In this document: one piece after another, positions 24,866-33,866 of the stretch
Position numbering within the stretch: position 1 is the first letter of the stretch
How the letters are laid out: the number at the start of each line of letters is the position of its first letter
Origin: DATLGB01 sp038258425
GTDB taxonomy: Bacteria; Actinomycetota; Thermoleophilia; Solirubrobacterales; Solirubrobacteraceae
Direction: 5' to 3'
Length of the DNA: 64,000 nucleotides
Assembly: GCA_038258425.1 (NCBI GenBank)
Contig: JBBSPV010000008.1
Span: forward strand, 1 to 64,000
The notes under the pieces: generated by a model
Told to the model about the DNA's origin: nothing
Seen by the model: only the letters and a program-made list of their open reading frames with translations
The model's database searches: none
Position numbers and translations under genes: made by a program

Positions 24866-27157
24866 GTGCACCGCGCCGTCCTCGCCTTCGTCGCCCTGCT
24901 CCTGCTGCTCCCGGCGCCGGCCACCGCCGGGATCCGGCTCGCGCGCGACCGGATCGTGGTCGGCCGCCCGGCCGCCACGGCGGTGATCCAGCGCTCGCCG
25001 TTCCGCCTGCGCGTACGGGACGCCGCGGGCCGGACGGTGCTCGCGGAGGCGCCACCGCGCCACGCCGGCGCCCGGCGGCTGCCGCCGACCCGCGACCCCG
25101 AGCCGCTCGGGCTGGACCGCGAGCCGGACCGGGCGACCTACGCGCCGCTGAGCTTCGAGGTCGGCCGGGAGCGGCGGGTGCAGTGGACCGGCTCGTTCTT
25201 CGCGGGCAACCTGCTCTTCGCGCGCCGGTCGGGCGTCGTCCACACCGCCCGGCGGGTGCTCGGCGCCCGTCGCGAGGGGGCCGGCGTGCGCCTGCGCGTC
25301 GCCACGACGGACGCCTCGCGCCGCCTCATCGTGCGGGTCACGCCCACGCCGGGCGGCTTGCGGATCCGGGTCCGGCCGACCCGGCCGCGCGGCGTGATCA
25401 CCGTGGCCGACGCCTTCGTCGCGGGTCGGCACGAGGCCTTCCACGGCTTCGGCGGGCGCCACCAGGGCCTCGACCAGCGCGGACACAAGCTCTACGGCTG
25501 GGTGGAGCAGGAGAACCTCGGCGGCCGGGCCACGCTGCGCCAGACCGCCCTGCTGCCGGGCGTCGTGCAGGCCGGCACCGGCTTCACGCTCGATCAGCTC
25601 GGCCCGCAGACGACGATCACGGACGCCCTGCTGCCCGGCGGTGCGGCGCACTACCTCGTCCCCAACGGCCCGAGCGCCGCGTACTACGTGCAGAACCAGT
25701 TCGTCTCCAGCGCCGGCTACGGCTTCCGGTCGCGGCGTCCCGAGCTGACGCGCTGGCGGATGGGCAACGATCGCGCGGACCGCTGGCAGGTCGCGGTGTC
25801 CGCGCCGGACCTCGACTACACGGTCGTCCCGGGCCATCCCGCGACCGCCACCCGGCGCCTGACCGCGGCCACCGGCCGCCATCGCCTCCCGCCCGCCTGG
25901 GCCCAGGGCCCGACGCTGTGGCGGGCCATCCAGGTCGGCGGGGCGGGCGAGACCCGCGCGACGGCACTGGCCAAGATCGAGGAGGACCTGCGCCAGATCG
26001 ACGCTCGTCGCGCGCCCGTGTCGGCCTACGCCTTCGAGGCCTGGGCCCTGCTCGGCCCCGACCTCACGCGGGCCGTCATCCGCCGCCTGCACGCCCACGG
26101 GATCCGGGCCCTGCTCTACACCCGCAGCTACGTCGCCGACGACGAGCTCAGGACGCAGCCGCCCGGTGACCTCGAGGACGTGCGCGAGCACGGGCTCAGC
26201 GTCAAGGACGCCCGGGGGCGGCCGGCGTTCTTCCAGGCCGACGGCGCCGACGCCCTGACGCTCGACTTCACCAACCCGCGGACGGTCGCCTGGTGGAAGC
26301 GGCGGCTGCAGCGGCTGGTCGGCTACGGGGCCGACGGCTTCATGCAGGACTTCGGGGAACAGGTGCAGGAAGGCGACCGCTTCGCCGACGGTTCGACCGG
26401 CGTGACCATGCACAACCGCTACCCGGCGCTCTACCACGCCGTGACGGCCCGGCTGGAGCCCGGCCTCGAGCGCCGCGCGGGCCGCTCCATCTACTGGTTC
26501 ACCCGCTCGGGGTCCACGGGGAGCGCCGCCTCGGAGATGTCGAACTTCCCGGGTGACGAGACGTCGGACTGGAGCGCGAGCTCGGGCCTGCGCTCGCTGG
26601 CGCCGGACATGCTCAACCGCGCGGTCGGCGGGGCCTTCGGCTACTCGACCGACATCGGCGGCTACCTCGACCTGTTCGCCGGACCGCCCGACGAGGAGCT
26701 GTGGTCGCGCTGGGTGGAGTGGTCGGCGCTGACGCCCTTCTTCCGGGTCCACAACGCCCAGCGCGCCGGCACCCGCATGCCGTGGGCCTTCGGCCCGGCC
26801 GCCTACGCCCGCTGGGTGGCGATGGCGAGGCTGCATGCGCGCGCGGTGCCGCTCATCCGGCGCCTGTGGCGCCGGGGGAGGCGCACGGGCCTGCCGCCGA
26901 CCCGGCCGCTGTGGCTCGCCGCCCCGGGCGACCGGCGCGCCGCGCGGCAGCCGCAGGAGTGGACGCTCGGGCGCGACGTGCTCGTCGCCCCGGTGGTCCG
27001 CCGGGGCGCCACGAGCCGGACCGTCTACCTGCCGCGCGGCTGCTGGCGCCGGTCTGGGACGGGACGCCGCCGGCGGGGTCGCGCCGGCCTCCGCGTGCGC
27101 GCCCCGCTGGGCCGGCTGCCGTACTTCGTTCGCTGCGGCACGCGGCCCTTCGCGTAG
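24866..27157 (+). CDS. Secreted GH31 alpha-glycosidase (sulfoquinovosidase-like group)
   Basis: 763-residue exported glycoside hydrolase family 31 enzyme. A signal peptide covers about residues 1-22. The nucleophile motif is GFMQDFGEQ (Asp near residue 495), followed by TMHNRYPALYH. The general acid segment is FPGDETSDW near 570. The DFGE and MHN combination resembles the YihQ sulfoquinovosidase branch more than the WxDMNE branch of alpha-glucosidases. Residues that read the sulfonate cannot be checked by eye. The C-terminus is unusually Arg-rich. It may act on sugars from plant or bacterial sulfolipid or alpha-glucans. Confidence 0.83.
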   Translation: MHRAVLAFVALLLLLPAPATAGIRLARDRIVVGRPAATAVIQRSPFRLRVRDAAGRTVLAEAPPRHAGARRLPPTRDPEPLGLDREPDRATYAPLSFEVGRERRVQWTGSFFAGNLLFARRSGVVHTARRVLGARREGAGVRLRVATTDASRRLIVRVTPTPGGLRIRVRPTRPRGVITVADAFVAGRHEAFHGFGGRHQGLDQRGHKLYGWVEQENLGGRATLRQTALLPGVVQAGTGFTLDQLGPQTTITDALLPGGAAHYLVPNGPSAAYYVQNQFVSSAGYGFRSRRPELTRWRMGNDRADRWQVAVSAPDLDYTVVPGHPATATRRLTAATGRHRLPPAWAQGPTLWRAIQVGGAGETRATALAKIEEDLRQIDARRAPVSAYAFEAWALLGPDLTRAVIRRLHAHGIRALLYTRSYVADDELRTQPPGDLEDVREHGLSVKDARGRPAFFQADGADALTLDFTNPRTVAWWKRRLQRLVGYGADGFMQDFGEQVQEGDRFADGSTGVTMHNRYPALYHAVTARLEPGLERRAGRSIYWFTRSGSTGSAASEMSNFPGDETSDWSASSGLRSLAPDMLNRAVGGAFGYSTDIGGYLDLFAGPPDEELWSRWVEWSALTPFFRVHNAQRAGTRMPWAFGPAAYARWVAMARLHARAVPLIRRLWRRGRRTGLPPTRPLWLAAPGDRRAARQPQEWTLGRDVLVAPVVRRGATSRTVYLPRGCWRRSGTGRRRRGRAGLRVRAPLGRLPYFVRCGTRPFA

Positions 27158-27160
27158 GCT
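27155..27160 (+). promoter_or_regulatory. TAGGCT box that includes the GH31 stop codon
   Basis: The TAG stop of the GH31 gene forms the first half of TAGGCT. Placed 35 bases before ATG 27196, it could start a short leader carrying the GAGAGG ribosome site. Confidence 0.35.
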
Positions 27161-27195
27161 CGCCCGCGCACGCGGTTCCCGGTCGAGAGGTGGCG

Positions 27196-27681
27196 ATGTC
27201 CGAGCAGGAGCTCATCCAGCGCGTCCAGGAGGCCCTGGCCCGCCAGGGCGTCGAGGACGAGGTGCTCGCGGCCGGAATCTTCTTTCCCCGCGGCCACACG
27301 GGGGCGATGTTCGCGGGCGGCTCCGCCGGCGACGGACTCACGGACCGCCCCGGCGGTCTCGCCTCCGGCGTCGGGACCGCCGGCGGCGCGATCGCCGGCG
27401 GGCACGCCCTCGACGCCGCCTCCGGGCTCCCGGAGCGGACGATCGTGGCGGTCACCGAGTCGGCGGTCTTCGGCTTCGACTCCGAACGCGCGCACGGCCG
27501 CACGCCGACCCGCCTGGTCGTCGCCCTGCCGCGCGCCGGGCTCACCACCCAAGTCCACCAGCGCGTCAACGTCCGCATCCTCGAGCTCCAGGACGCCTCG
27601 GGGGCGAGCGTCCAGCTCGAGGGCAACCGGGTCCCGACCCTGCACACCGCCGGCGTCTTCAAGGCGCTGAGGGCACCCTGA
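27196..27681 (+). CDS. Uncharacterised protein (161 aa)
   Basis: 161-residue protein starting MSEQELIQRVQEALARQGVE, with a Gly/Ala-rich middle (about 58-76) and a C-terminal half predicted as beta strands (RTIVAVTESAVFGFD, RLVVALPRAG, VRILELQDASG). The glycine-rich centre could be a membrane-interacting or flexible segment. A GAGAGG Shine-Dalgarno lies a few bases upstream of ATG. I recognise no family; codon use is like its neighbours. Confidence 0.65.
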   Translation: MSEQELIQRVQEALARQGVEDEVLAAGIFFPRGHTGAMFAGGSAGDGLTDRPGGLASGVGTAGGAIAGGHALDAASGLPERTIVAVTESAVFGFDSERAHGRTPTRLVVALPRAGLTTQVHQRVNVRILELQDASGASVQLEGNRVPTLHTAGVFKALRAP

Positions 27682-27931
27682 CGTGCGCCGCCGAGCTCAG
27701 GCCGGGAGCCCGGCCGGCGCCGGCTCGCCGTGGCCGCCACCTCGGCGTCCAGCCCGGCCTCCTCGTTCCCGAGGAGCCGGAGCCAGCCCCGGCTCCAGAG
27801 CAGCGGCACCACCGCCACTCGGCGGCCTGTGTCCCCGCTGGCTGCCGCGGAGGCAAGATGCCGGCCGATGCTTCCAGACCCAGGCGCCAGGGCGCACAAG
27901 CCACCCTCCCCCTCGACTCATCTTTCATCGA

Positions 27932-27937
27932 TAGCGT
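27932..27937 (+). promoter_or_regulatory. -10 box TAGCGT of the aminotransferase-epimerase operon
   Basis: TAGCGT ends eight bases before ATG 27946, so the first transcript base would be at the start codon. Confidence 0.55.
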
Positions 27938-27945
27938 CCGGGCAC

Positions 27946-28950
27946 ATGACCGTGGCGGGGCCTGCGATCGACACCTTCGCCATCGGCTTCGACGACCGCG
28001 ACCGCGCGCGTCTGCACACGCTGTGGGACGCGGTGATCGACTCCGGCCAGTGGTCGCAGGGGCCGATGACCGTCGCCTTCGAGGCGCGCTGGGGACGCTG
28101 GAACGGCGCCGGCGCCGTGGCGACGAGCGGCTGGGCGGGCGGCGCGCTGGCCGCGCTGCGCTTCGCCGGCGTCGAGGGCGAGGCGGTGCTGTGTCCGTCC
28201 AACACCTTCATGGCCACACCGTTGGCGATCGTCAACGCCGGCGGTAGACCGGTGTTCGTGGACTGCCGCCGCGACGACCTCTGCGTGGACTTCGAGTCCT
28301 TCGCCGCTGCGGCCCGCGAGCACCGGCCGAAGGCCGCGGTGGTCGTCCACATCGGTGGCCACGTCGCCTTCGAGATCGAGCGCATCGCCGCGTTCTGCCG
28401 CGAGGCGGACATCTTCCTGCTCGAGGACTGCGCGCACGCCCACGGCGCCGGCTGGCACGGCCGGCGGCCCGGGACCTGGGGCGACGCCGGCGTGTACTCG
28501 TTCTACGCGACCAAGACCGTCTCGACCGGGGAGGGCGGGGTGCTCGTCTCGACCCGCGAGGATGTGGTCGAGTTCGCGCGACGCTTCCGCGACTACGGCA
28601 AGCCGGCCCACGACGTCGCCGGCCTGGGCTGCCGCATGAGCGAGTTCACCGCGGCGCTGGCGCTCGTGCAGGCCGACCGGATGGACGAGATCGTCGCGTG
28701 GAAGAACCGGGCGGCACGCGAGCGGCTGGACCCGCTGCACCCCGCCCGGCTCGAGCTTCCGGACGGCATGACGTCCGGCCTGTACAAGTACGTGGTCTTC
28801 TCGCCGATCGAGCGGTCCACGGGCAAGGTCTACGGCGAGCCCTGCCACCGCATCCTCGGCACCGGCGAGCACCTGCCGAACTCGGACTGGGTCGCCGAGC
28901 ACCACTGGTGCGTGCCGCTGTACTACCGGCCGGACGGCGGTCCCGGATGA
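27946..28950 (+). CDS. DegT/DnrJ/EryC1-family aminotransferase
   Basis: 334-residue PLP enzyme of the sugar aminotransferase family. VLCPSNTFMATPLAIVNAGG and LLEDCAHAHGA are family motifs. The PLP lysine is K190 in YATKTVSTGEGG. Members transaminate keto-sugar nucleotides. The protein is somewhat shorter than usual (often 370-400). Its stop overlaps the next epimerase gene by four bases, which supports a nucleotide-sugar pathway. Confidence 0.87.
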   Translation: MTVAGPAIDTFAIGFDDRDRARLHTLWDAVIDSGQWSQGPMTVAFEARWGRWNGAGAVATSGWAGGALAALRFAGVEGEAVLCPSNTFMATPLAIVNAGGRPVFVDCRRDDLCVDFESFAAAAREHRPKAAVVVHIGGHVAFEIERIAAFCREADIFLLEDCAHAHGAGWHGRRPGTWGDAGVYSFYATKTVSTGEGGVLVSTREDVVEFARRFRDYGKPAHDVAGLGCRMSEFTAALALVQADRMDEIVAWKNRAARERLDPLHPARLELPDGMTSGLYKYVVFSPIERSTGKVYGEPCHRILGTGEHLPNSDWVAEHHWCVPLYYRPDGGPG

Positions 28951-30263
28951 GCGTTCGCGTGCTGGTCACGGGCGGCGCGGGGTTCATCGGCTCCCACGTC
29001 GTGGACGCCCTGCGCCAGGCCGGCCACGAGCCGGTGATCTTCGACGTCCGCCCCTCGCCGTGGCACGGTCCCGAGACCGAGACGATCCTCGGCGACGTGG
29101 CCGACCTGGACGCGCTGGTCGGCGCGCGGGGCGGCTGCGACGCCGTCGCGCACCTCGCGGCCGCGGCCGACGTCGACGGCGTCGCCCGGGACCCGCTCGG
29201 CGCCGAGCAGCTCAACACAGGCGGCACCGCCAAGCTGCTCGAGGCCGCCCGCCGGGCCGGCGTCGGCCGCGTGCTGTACGCATCGACGATCTGGGTGTAT
29301 TCCGACGTTGCGGCCGAGTGGGTGGACGAGGACACGCCGCTGCAGCCGCCGGCCCACCTGTACACCGCGACGAAGCTCGCCGGCGAGCTGTACTGCCGCT
29401 CCTACGCGGAGCTCTACGGCGTCGACTGCACGGTCCTGCGCTTCGGCATCCCCTACGGCCCCCGAGCCCGCCCCGCGGCGGTGGTGCCCGCCATGGTCGG
29501 CCGGGCCCTGAAGGGCGAGCCGCTGATCGTCGCGGGCGACGGCGCGCAGACGCGGCGCTTCGTCTACGTCGAGGACCTCGCCGACGGCGTGGTGCGGTCG
29601 CTGGCCCCCGGCGCGGCCAACCGCGTCTACAACCTCGTCGGCGACGCGGACATCTCGATCCGCCAGGTCGCCGACACCGTACGCGCGGCGGTGGGGGACG
29701 TCGAGATCGTGCACGCGCCCGGGCGGCCGGGCGACCTCGGCAGCGTGCACGTCGACGGCTCGCGCGCCGCGCGGGAGCTCGGCTGGCGCCCGACGACCGG
29801 CTTCGAGGCCGGCGTGCGGCGCTACGTCGCCTCGCTCGCCGCGCCGCGCGCCCCCGTCGCGGTCCCGGCCCGCGACCGCCCCGCCCTCGTCGCGACGGTC
29901 GGGCGCGTGCTCGCGCCGACCGTGCTGCTCGGCGTCCTTGTCGCGTGCCTCGCCGCCGCCGGCTCGGTCGAGCAGATCGCCGCCGAGGCGCCCGTCGCGC
30001 TCTTCGCGATGGCGATCGGCCTGCCGATCGCGGTCGCCACGGCGCTCGACTGGTCCGCGCCCGGCCGCCGGCTTTTGCGCCAGGCCCTGTTGGGCCTCGC
30101 CACCGGGTGCGTCGTCCTCTTCGCCGTTCACGTCCCGGGCACCGGCGCGGTACACCAGCACGCCGCGCTGGCACTCTCGCTGGCCGCCTCGAGCCTCGTG
30201 GCCGCCGGCCTCACGCTCGGCGGGGCCCGGGCGACCCTGCGCCCACGCTCGTCGGAAGGCTGA
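28947..30263 (+). CDS. NAD-dependent epimerase/dehydratase with C-terminal membrane domain
   Basis: 438-residue protein. Residues 1-300 are an extended SDR: VTGGAGFIGSH (7-17), YASTIWVYSD and catalytic YTATK. Residues about 318-425 form four hydrophobic segments separated by short loops, an addition not usual for this family. The enzyme may thus be tethered to the membrane near lipid-linked sugars. The ATG overlaps the aminotransferase stop, and the 3' end overlaps the convergent deacetylase gene by 53 bases. Confidence 0.83.
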   Translation: MSVRVLVTGGAGFIGSHVVDALRQAGHEPVIFDVRPSPWHGPETETILGDVADLDALVGARGGCDAVAHLAAAADVDGVARDPLGAEQLNTGGTAKLLEAARRAGVGRVLYASTIWVYSDVAAEWVDEDTPLQPPAHLYTATKLAGELYCRSYAELYGVDCTVLRFGIPYGPRARPAAVVPAMVGRALKGEPLIVAGDGAQTRRFVYVEDLADGVVRSLAPGAANRVYNLVGDADISIRQVADTVRAAVGDVEIVHAPGRPGDLGSVHVDGSRAARELGWRPTTGFEAGVRRYVASLAAPRAPVAVPARDRPALVATVGRVLAPTVLLGVLVACLAAAGSVEQIAAEAPVALFAMAIGLPIAVATALDWSAPGRRLLRQALLGLATGCVVLFAVHVPGTGAVHQHAALALSLAASSLVAAGLTLGGARATLRPRSSEG

Positions 30264-30954
30264 CCGTGGCGAGGTCACGGCGCCGCAGCTCGGCCAGCAC
30301 GGCGGGCAGGGCCGCGATCGTCGTGCGCCACGACCCCCGGTCGCTGTAGTCGTCGGCGTCGTGGAGCAGGAGGATGTCACCCGGCCCGACGTCGCGCGTC
30401 ACGCGCGCGGTGACCGAGGCGGCGGTCTCGCGGTGCGACCAGTCGCGACCCCACCTGGACCACAGCACCGGCGACCAGCCGCGTCGTCGCACCTCGATGA
30501 CCGCCGCGGCACTGAAGATGCCGTAGGGCGGCCGGTACAACGTCGGCCGCACGCCGGACGCCGCCTCGATGACGGCCGCCGCCCGGTCGAGGTCGCGGCG
30601 CAGCGCCCCTGGCGTGACCCGCAGGAGGTTGCGGTGCCGATGCCCGTGCACGCCGATCGCGTGCCCGGCGCCGGCGATCGCGGCGGCGAGGTGCGGGCGG
30701 CGTTCGACCTGCTCGCCGACGAGGAAGAACGTGGCCTGTGCCTGCGCGGCGGCGAGCCGCTCGAGCGCCGCGGGGGTCCCCGAGCCGTGCGGGCCGTCGT
30801 CGAACGTGACCGCCACCACGGGCGCCCCGGCGCCGAGCGTCCGGGGGACGGCGATCGCCCGAGCCACGGCCGGCACCACGGGGGCGAGCGCCGGCGACGC
30901 CCAGGCGACGGCGGCGGCCGGGAGGCCGAGCAGGGTGAGCCTCATGCCTGACAT
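30211..30954 (-). CDS. Polysaccharide deacetylase family protein
   Basis: 247-residue exported NodB-domain protein. An N-terminal hydrophobic segment is followed by VAVTFDDGPHGSG (first metal/catalytic Asp pair), HGHRHRN (two metal histidines), YRPPYG and LLLHDADDY near the end. It removes acetyl groups from a surface polysaccharide or peptidoglycan. ATG 30954 or ATG 30945 may start it; both overlap the divergent transporter start, sharing a CATG. Confidence 0.85.
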   Translation of the reverse strand: MSGMRLTLLGLPAAAVAWASPALAPVVPAVARAIAVPRTLGAGAPVVAVTFDDGPHGSGTPAALERLAAAQAQATFFLVGEQVERRPHLAAAIAGAGHAIGVHGHRHRNLLRVTPGALRRDLDRAAAVIEAASGVRPTLYRPPYGIFSAAAVIEVRRRGWSPVLWSRWGRDWSHRETAASVTARVTRDVGPGDILLLHDADDYSDRGSWRTTIAALPAVLAELRRRDLATVSLPTSVGAGSPGPRRA

Positions 30955-31750
30955 GGTCGCACCCGGCGTCGCGGTGGCCGTAGCCGCCGCCGCGTGCTTC
31001 GAGACGGGCTACGTGCTCCAGGCCCTCGACGCGCGGGCGGTGCCGGTCGGCGGCCCGGCGGCGGCGGCCCTCGGCCCGCTCGTGCGCCGGCGCCGGTGGC
31101 TGGCCGGGCTCGCGCTCACCGGGGTCGGGGCACTCCTGCAGGTCGCCGCGCTGCGGCTCGCGCCGTTGACCGTCGTCCAGCCCACCCTCGCGCTCGGCGT
31201 CGTCGGGCTCGTGCTCGTCGGCGGACCGGTGCTGGGCGAGCCCGTCGAGGCCCGGGACCTCCTCGCTGCGGCCGCCATCGCCGCAGGGGTCACGGCGCTC
31301 GGGCTGGCGGCCGGCGACCTGCGCGCCGGCGCCTCGCATCCGACGGCGGCCGCCGTGGTCGTGCTCGTCCTCGCCGTCACCGTCCTCGGTGCAGTCGCCC
31401 TGCGGCGGGCGCCGACCGCGGTGCTGGTCGCCGGCGCCGGGGCCGGCGATGCGCTCGCCGCGCTGGCCGCCGAGCGGCTCGCGCACGGCTGGGCGGCCGC
31501 GGCGTGGATCGCCGCGCTCGCCTGGGCCGTCGTCGCCGGCCTCGCGGTGGCCGCGTCGCTCTCGGTGGAGATGACGGCCCTGCGGCGCTGGCCCGCCACC
31601 CGGGTGGGCCCGATCGTGCTCGTCTGCCAGCTCGTGCTGCCCGTGCTCGCGGCCCCGCTGGTAGCCGGGGAGCGGTGGGGCGCCGACACCCCGGTGATCC
31701 TCGGCGGCCTCACCGCGGTCGCCGTCGGGGCCGCCTGGCTGGCCCGGTCA
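30953..31750 (+). CDS. DMT/EamA-like membrane transporter without an in-frame stop
   Basis: About 266 residues with roughly ten hydrophobic segments, the layout of the drug/metabolite transporter superfamily. Protein-like sequence ends near TAVAVGAAWLARSAG at 31750, where the convergent glycosyltransferase gene stops. The frame then stays open, antisense to that gene, until a stop at 32884, so the coordinates give only the supported part. A lost stop or an assembly error is likely. ATG 30944 is an alternative start. Confidence 0.6.
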
Positions 31751-32833
31751 GCCGGCCGGGGCGAGCTCGCCGAGGAGCACGTCGGCCGCCTCGGGCAGGT
31801 CGAGCCACGCGTCGTCGCGCGGCCGCCGTTCGGCCAGGCAGCGCGCCAGCGCCGCGTCGAGCGCCGGCCGGTCGGCGGCCACGTGGGCGAGGCCGAAGCG
31901 CTCGTAGGCGCGGTTGTTGGCCCGGAGGTGGCCGCGGCCCCAGCCGTAGGAGATGGCGTGACAGCCGCAGATCGCGGCCTCGAGGACGGTCAGGCCGGCC
32001 GTCGAGTGGATCAGCACGTCGGCGGCCGCCATGAGGACCGGCATCTGATCGGTGAAACCGAGCGGGCGGACGAGCGCGTCGTCGGCGAAGCGCGCGTCGA
32101 CCCGCTCGCGCAACCCGGGACTCGAGCCGCAGAGCACCAGCACGTGACAGCCGTCGACGGCCCGGGCGGCCTCGACGGCGCCCAGGACGTCCCCGATCCC
32201 CCAACCCCCGCCCGAGGCCAGCACGACCGGCGCCCCGCCCGGCAGGCCCAGCCGCGCCCGCGCCGCGGCGCGGGAGGGCGGGTTCGCGAACCCGGCCGGG
32301 TTGAACCCGCGCACCGCGTGCACCCGGGTCCCGGCGCCGGCGCGAGCGCGCACCTCGGGGATGGACTCGGGGTGGGTGACGAGGTGCAGGTCGACGCCCG
32401 GGGCCGCCCACAGCCCGAGGGCGGCGAGATCGGTGATCACCGAGGCCAGGGGCACCGGCAGGCGCCCGGACCGGCGCGCCCGCGCGAGCGCCTCCGTCGC
32501 GCCGGGGTAGGTGGACACGACGACGTCCGGGCGCGACCGGCCCACGGCCCCGAGCAGCCCGCGCCGGCCGAACTCGCCCATCATCCACCCGCCGAGCCCG
32601 CGGGTGGGGGGGAACTCCTGCAGCAGCCAGTAGGCCGCGTCGTAGGCCCGGTTCCCGGCCACGGTCTCGAACGACGAGCCGCCGAGGATGAGCCGCTCCG
32701 CGAGCGGCCCGGCCGCGCGCAGGCCGTCGAGCACCTGGGCCTGCACGCCGCGCCGCCCGAGGGCCTCGGCAAGGCGTTCGGCGGGGAGGTCGTGCCCGGC
32801 CCCGATCGAGGCGGTGACGATGCAGACCCGCAC
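31748..32833 (-). CDS. MGDG-synthase-like glycosyltransferase (GT28 fold)
   Basis: 361-residue glycosyltransferase. VTASIGAGHDLPAERLAEAL matches the MGDG synthase N-terminal domain. ASGGGWGIGD (near 215) and STAGLTVLEAAICG (near 290) are nucleotide-sugar sites of the MurG/UgtP group. It probably adds a sugar to a diacylglycerol or similar lipid at the membrane. GTG 32833 follows TAGCGT by eight bases. The convergent transporter frame runs antisense over the whole gene. Confidence 0.85.
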   Translation of the reverse strand: MRVCIVTASIGAGHDLPAERLAEALGRRGVQAQVLDGLRAAGPLAERLILGGSSFETVAGNRAYDAAYWLLQEFPPTRGLGGWMMGEFGRRGLLGAVGRSRPDVVVSTYPGATEALARARRSGRLPVPLASVITDLAALGLWAAPGVDLHLVTHPESIPEVRARAGAGTRVHAVRGFNPAGFANPPSRAAARARLGLPGGAPVVLASGGGWGIGDVLGAVEAARAVDGCHVLVLCGSSPGLRERVDARFADDALVRPLGFTDQMPVLMAAADVLIHSTAGLTVLEAAICGCHAISYGWGRGHLRANNRAYERFGLAHVAADRPALDAALARCLAERRPRDDAWLDLPEAADVLLGELAPAG

Positions 32834-32841
32834 GCCGGCTC

Positions 32842-32847
32842 ACGCTA
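32842..32847 (-). promoter_or_regulatory. -10 box TAGCGT of the MGDG-synthase-like gene
   Basis: On the minus strand TAGCGT ends eight bases before GTG 32833. Confidence 0.55.
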
Positions 32848-32924
32848 CCGAGGGTGGGGGTTTCCGGCCGATTCGGCCGGGTAATGCCCATCGCCACAAG
32901 GTCGATCGGAGGGAGCGTCCGTAC

Positions 32925-33866
32925 GTGGCAGCCGACGATGGGGGGGCAGGCCTGACCCGCGCGAACTGGCCGATCGCCGCCGCCATGCTGCAGTTCCCCG
33001 GCACGCTGCCCGACGGCTCCTCGACCCAGGACCAGCCGGCGGAGGGCTGGGCGCAGGCCCTGGGGGAGGTGGTCGACGCGGGCTTCGACTGCGTCGACCC
33101 GTACGACTCCTGGCTGCGGATCGGCGACCTCTCCGAGCCGCGCCGGCAGGAGCTCGTCGACGTCCTCGCCGACCTCGGCCTGCGCGTCCCGGCCGTCTCC
33201 GTGTCGCGGCGCAGCGTCGTCGACCCCGACCACGGCGAGGACAACCTCGCCTACACGCACCGGGTCATCGACGCGGCGGCCGCCGTCGGCGCCTCCGTGT
33301 GCAACGTCGGCCTGTTCCGCGCGCTGACCCCCTGGCAGGCCGAGGCCCTGTGGTTCTGGACGGTGCAGGGACCCGTCGACCCCGACGACCCCGACACCTG
33401 GGCGCTGGCCGTGCAGCGCGTGCGCGAGCTCGGCCGCCACGCGGCCGACGTCGGGCTCGAGCTCTCGCTCGAGATGTACGAGGACACCTACCTCGGCACC
33501 GCCGACAGCGCCGTGCGCTTCGTCACCGACGTGGCGGCGGACAACGTCGGGCTCAACCCGGACCTCGGCAACCTCGTGCGCCTCCACCGGCCCGTCGAGC
33601 GGTGGGAGTCGATGGCCGAGAAGGTCATGCCGCATGCGAACTTCTGGCACGCGAAGAACTACCTGCGCACGGAAGACGCGACCACGGGCGCGATCGTCAC
33701 CGCGCCCGCGCCGCTCGAGCTCGGCGTGATCAGCTACCGGGCGGCGGTCAAGCTCGCCGTCGCCAACGGCTTCCAGGGCCCGATCACCTGCGAGCACTAC
33801 GGCGGCGACGGGCTCTCCGTGAGCGCCACCAACCGCGAGTACCTGCGGCGGGTGCTGCCCCGGTGA
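32925..33866 (+). CDS. Sugar phosphate isomerase/epimerase (xylose isomerase-like barrel)
   Basis: 313-residue TIM barrel of the AP-endonuclease-2/sugar isomerase family. Likely metal ligands are visible in SLEMYEDTYL, NVGLNPDLGNL, FWHAKNY and TCEHYGGDG. GTG 32925 has GGAGGGAG upstream. It is the first gene of an operon with a 3-hydroxyacyl-CoA dehydrogenase-like gene, a broken transporter and an SDR, the make-up of sugar-acid or polyol catabolism. The substrate is not certain. Confidence 0.8.
   Translation: MAADDGGAGLTRANWPIAAAMLQFPGTLPDGSSTQDQPAEGWAQALGEVVDAGFDCVDPYDSWLRIGDLSEPRRQELVDVLADLGLRVPAVSVSRRSVVDPDHGEDNLAYTHRVIDAAAAVGASVCNVGLFRALTPWQAEALWFWTVQGPVDPDDPDTWALAVQRVRELGRHAADVGLELSLEMYEDTYLGTADSAVRFVTDVAADNVGLNPDLGNLVRLHRPVERWESMAEKVMPHANFWHAKNYLRTEDATTGAIVTAPAPLELGVISYRAAVKLAVANGFQGPITCEHYGGDGLSVSATNREYLRRVLPR

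Noticed and set aside
31751..32884. Continuation of the transporter frame as a real protein tail
   Set aside because: It is fully antisense to a well-supported glycosyltransferase and has no membrane or domain pattern.
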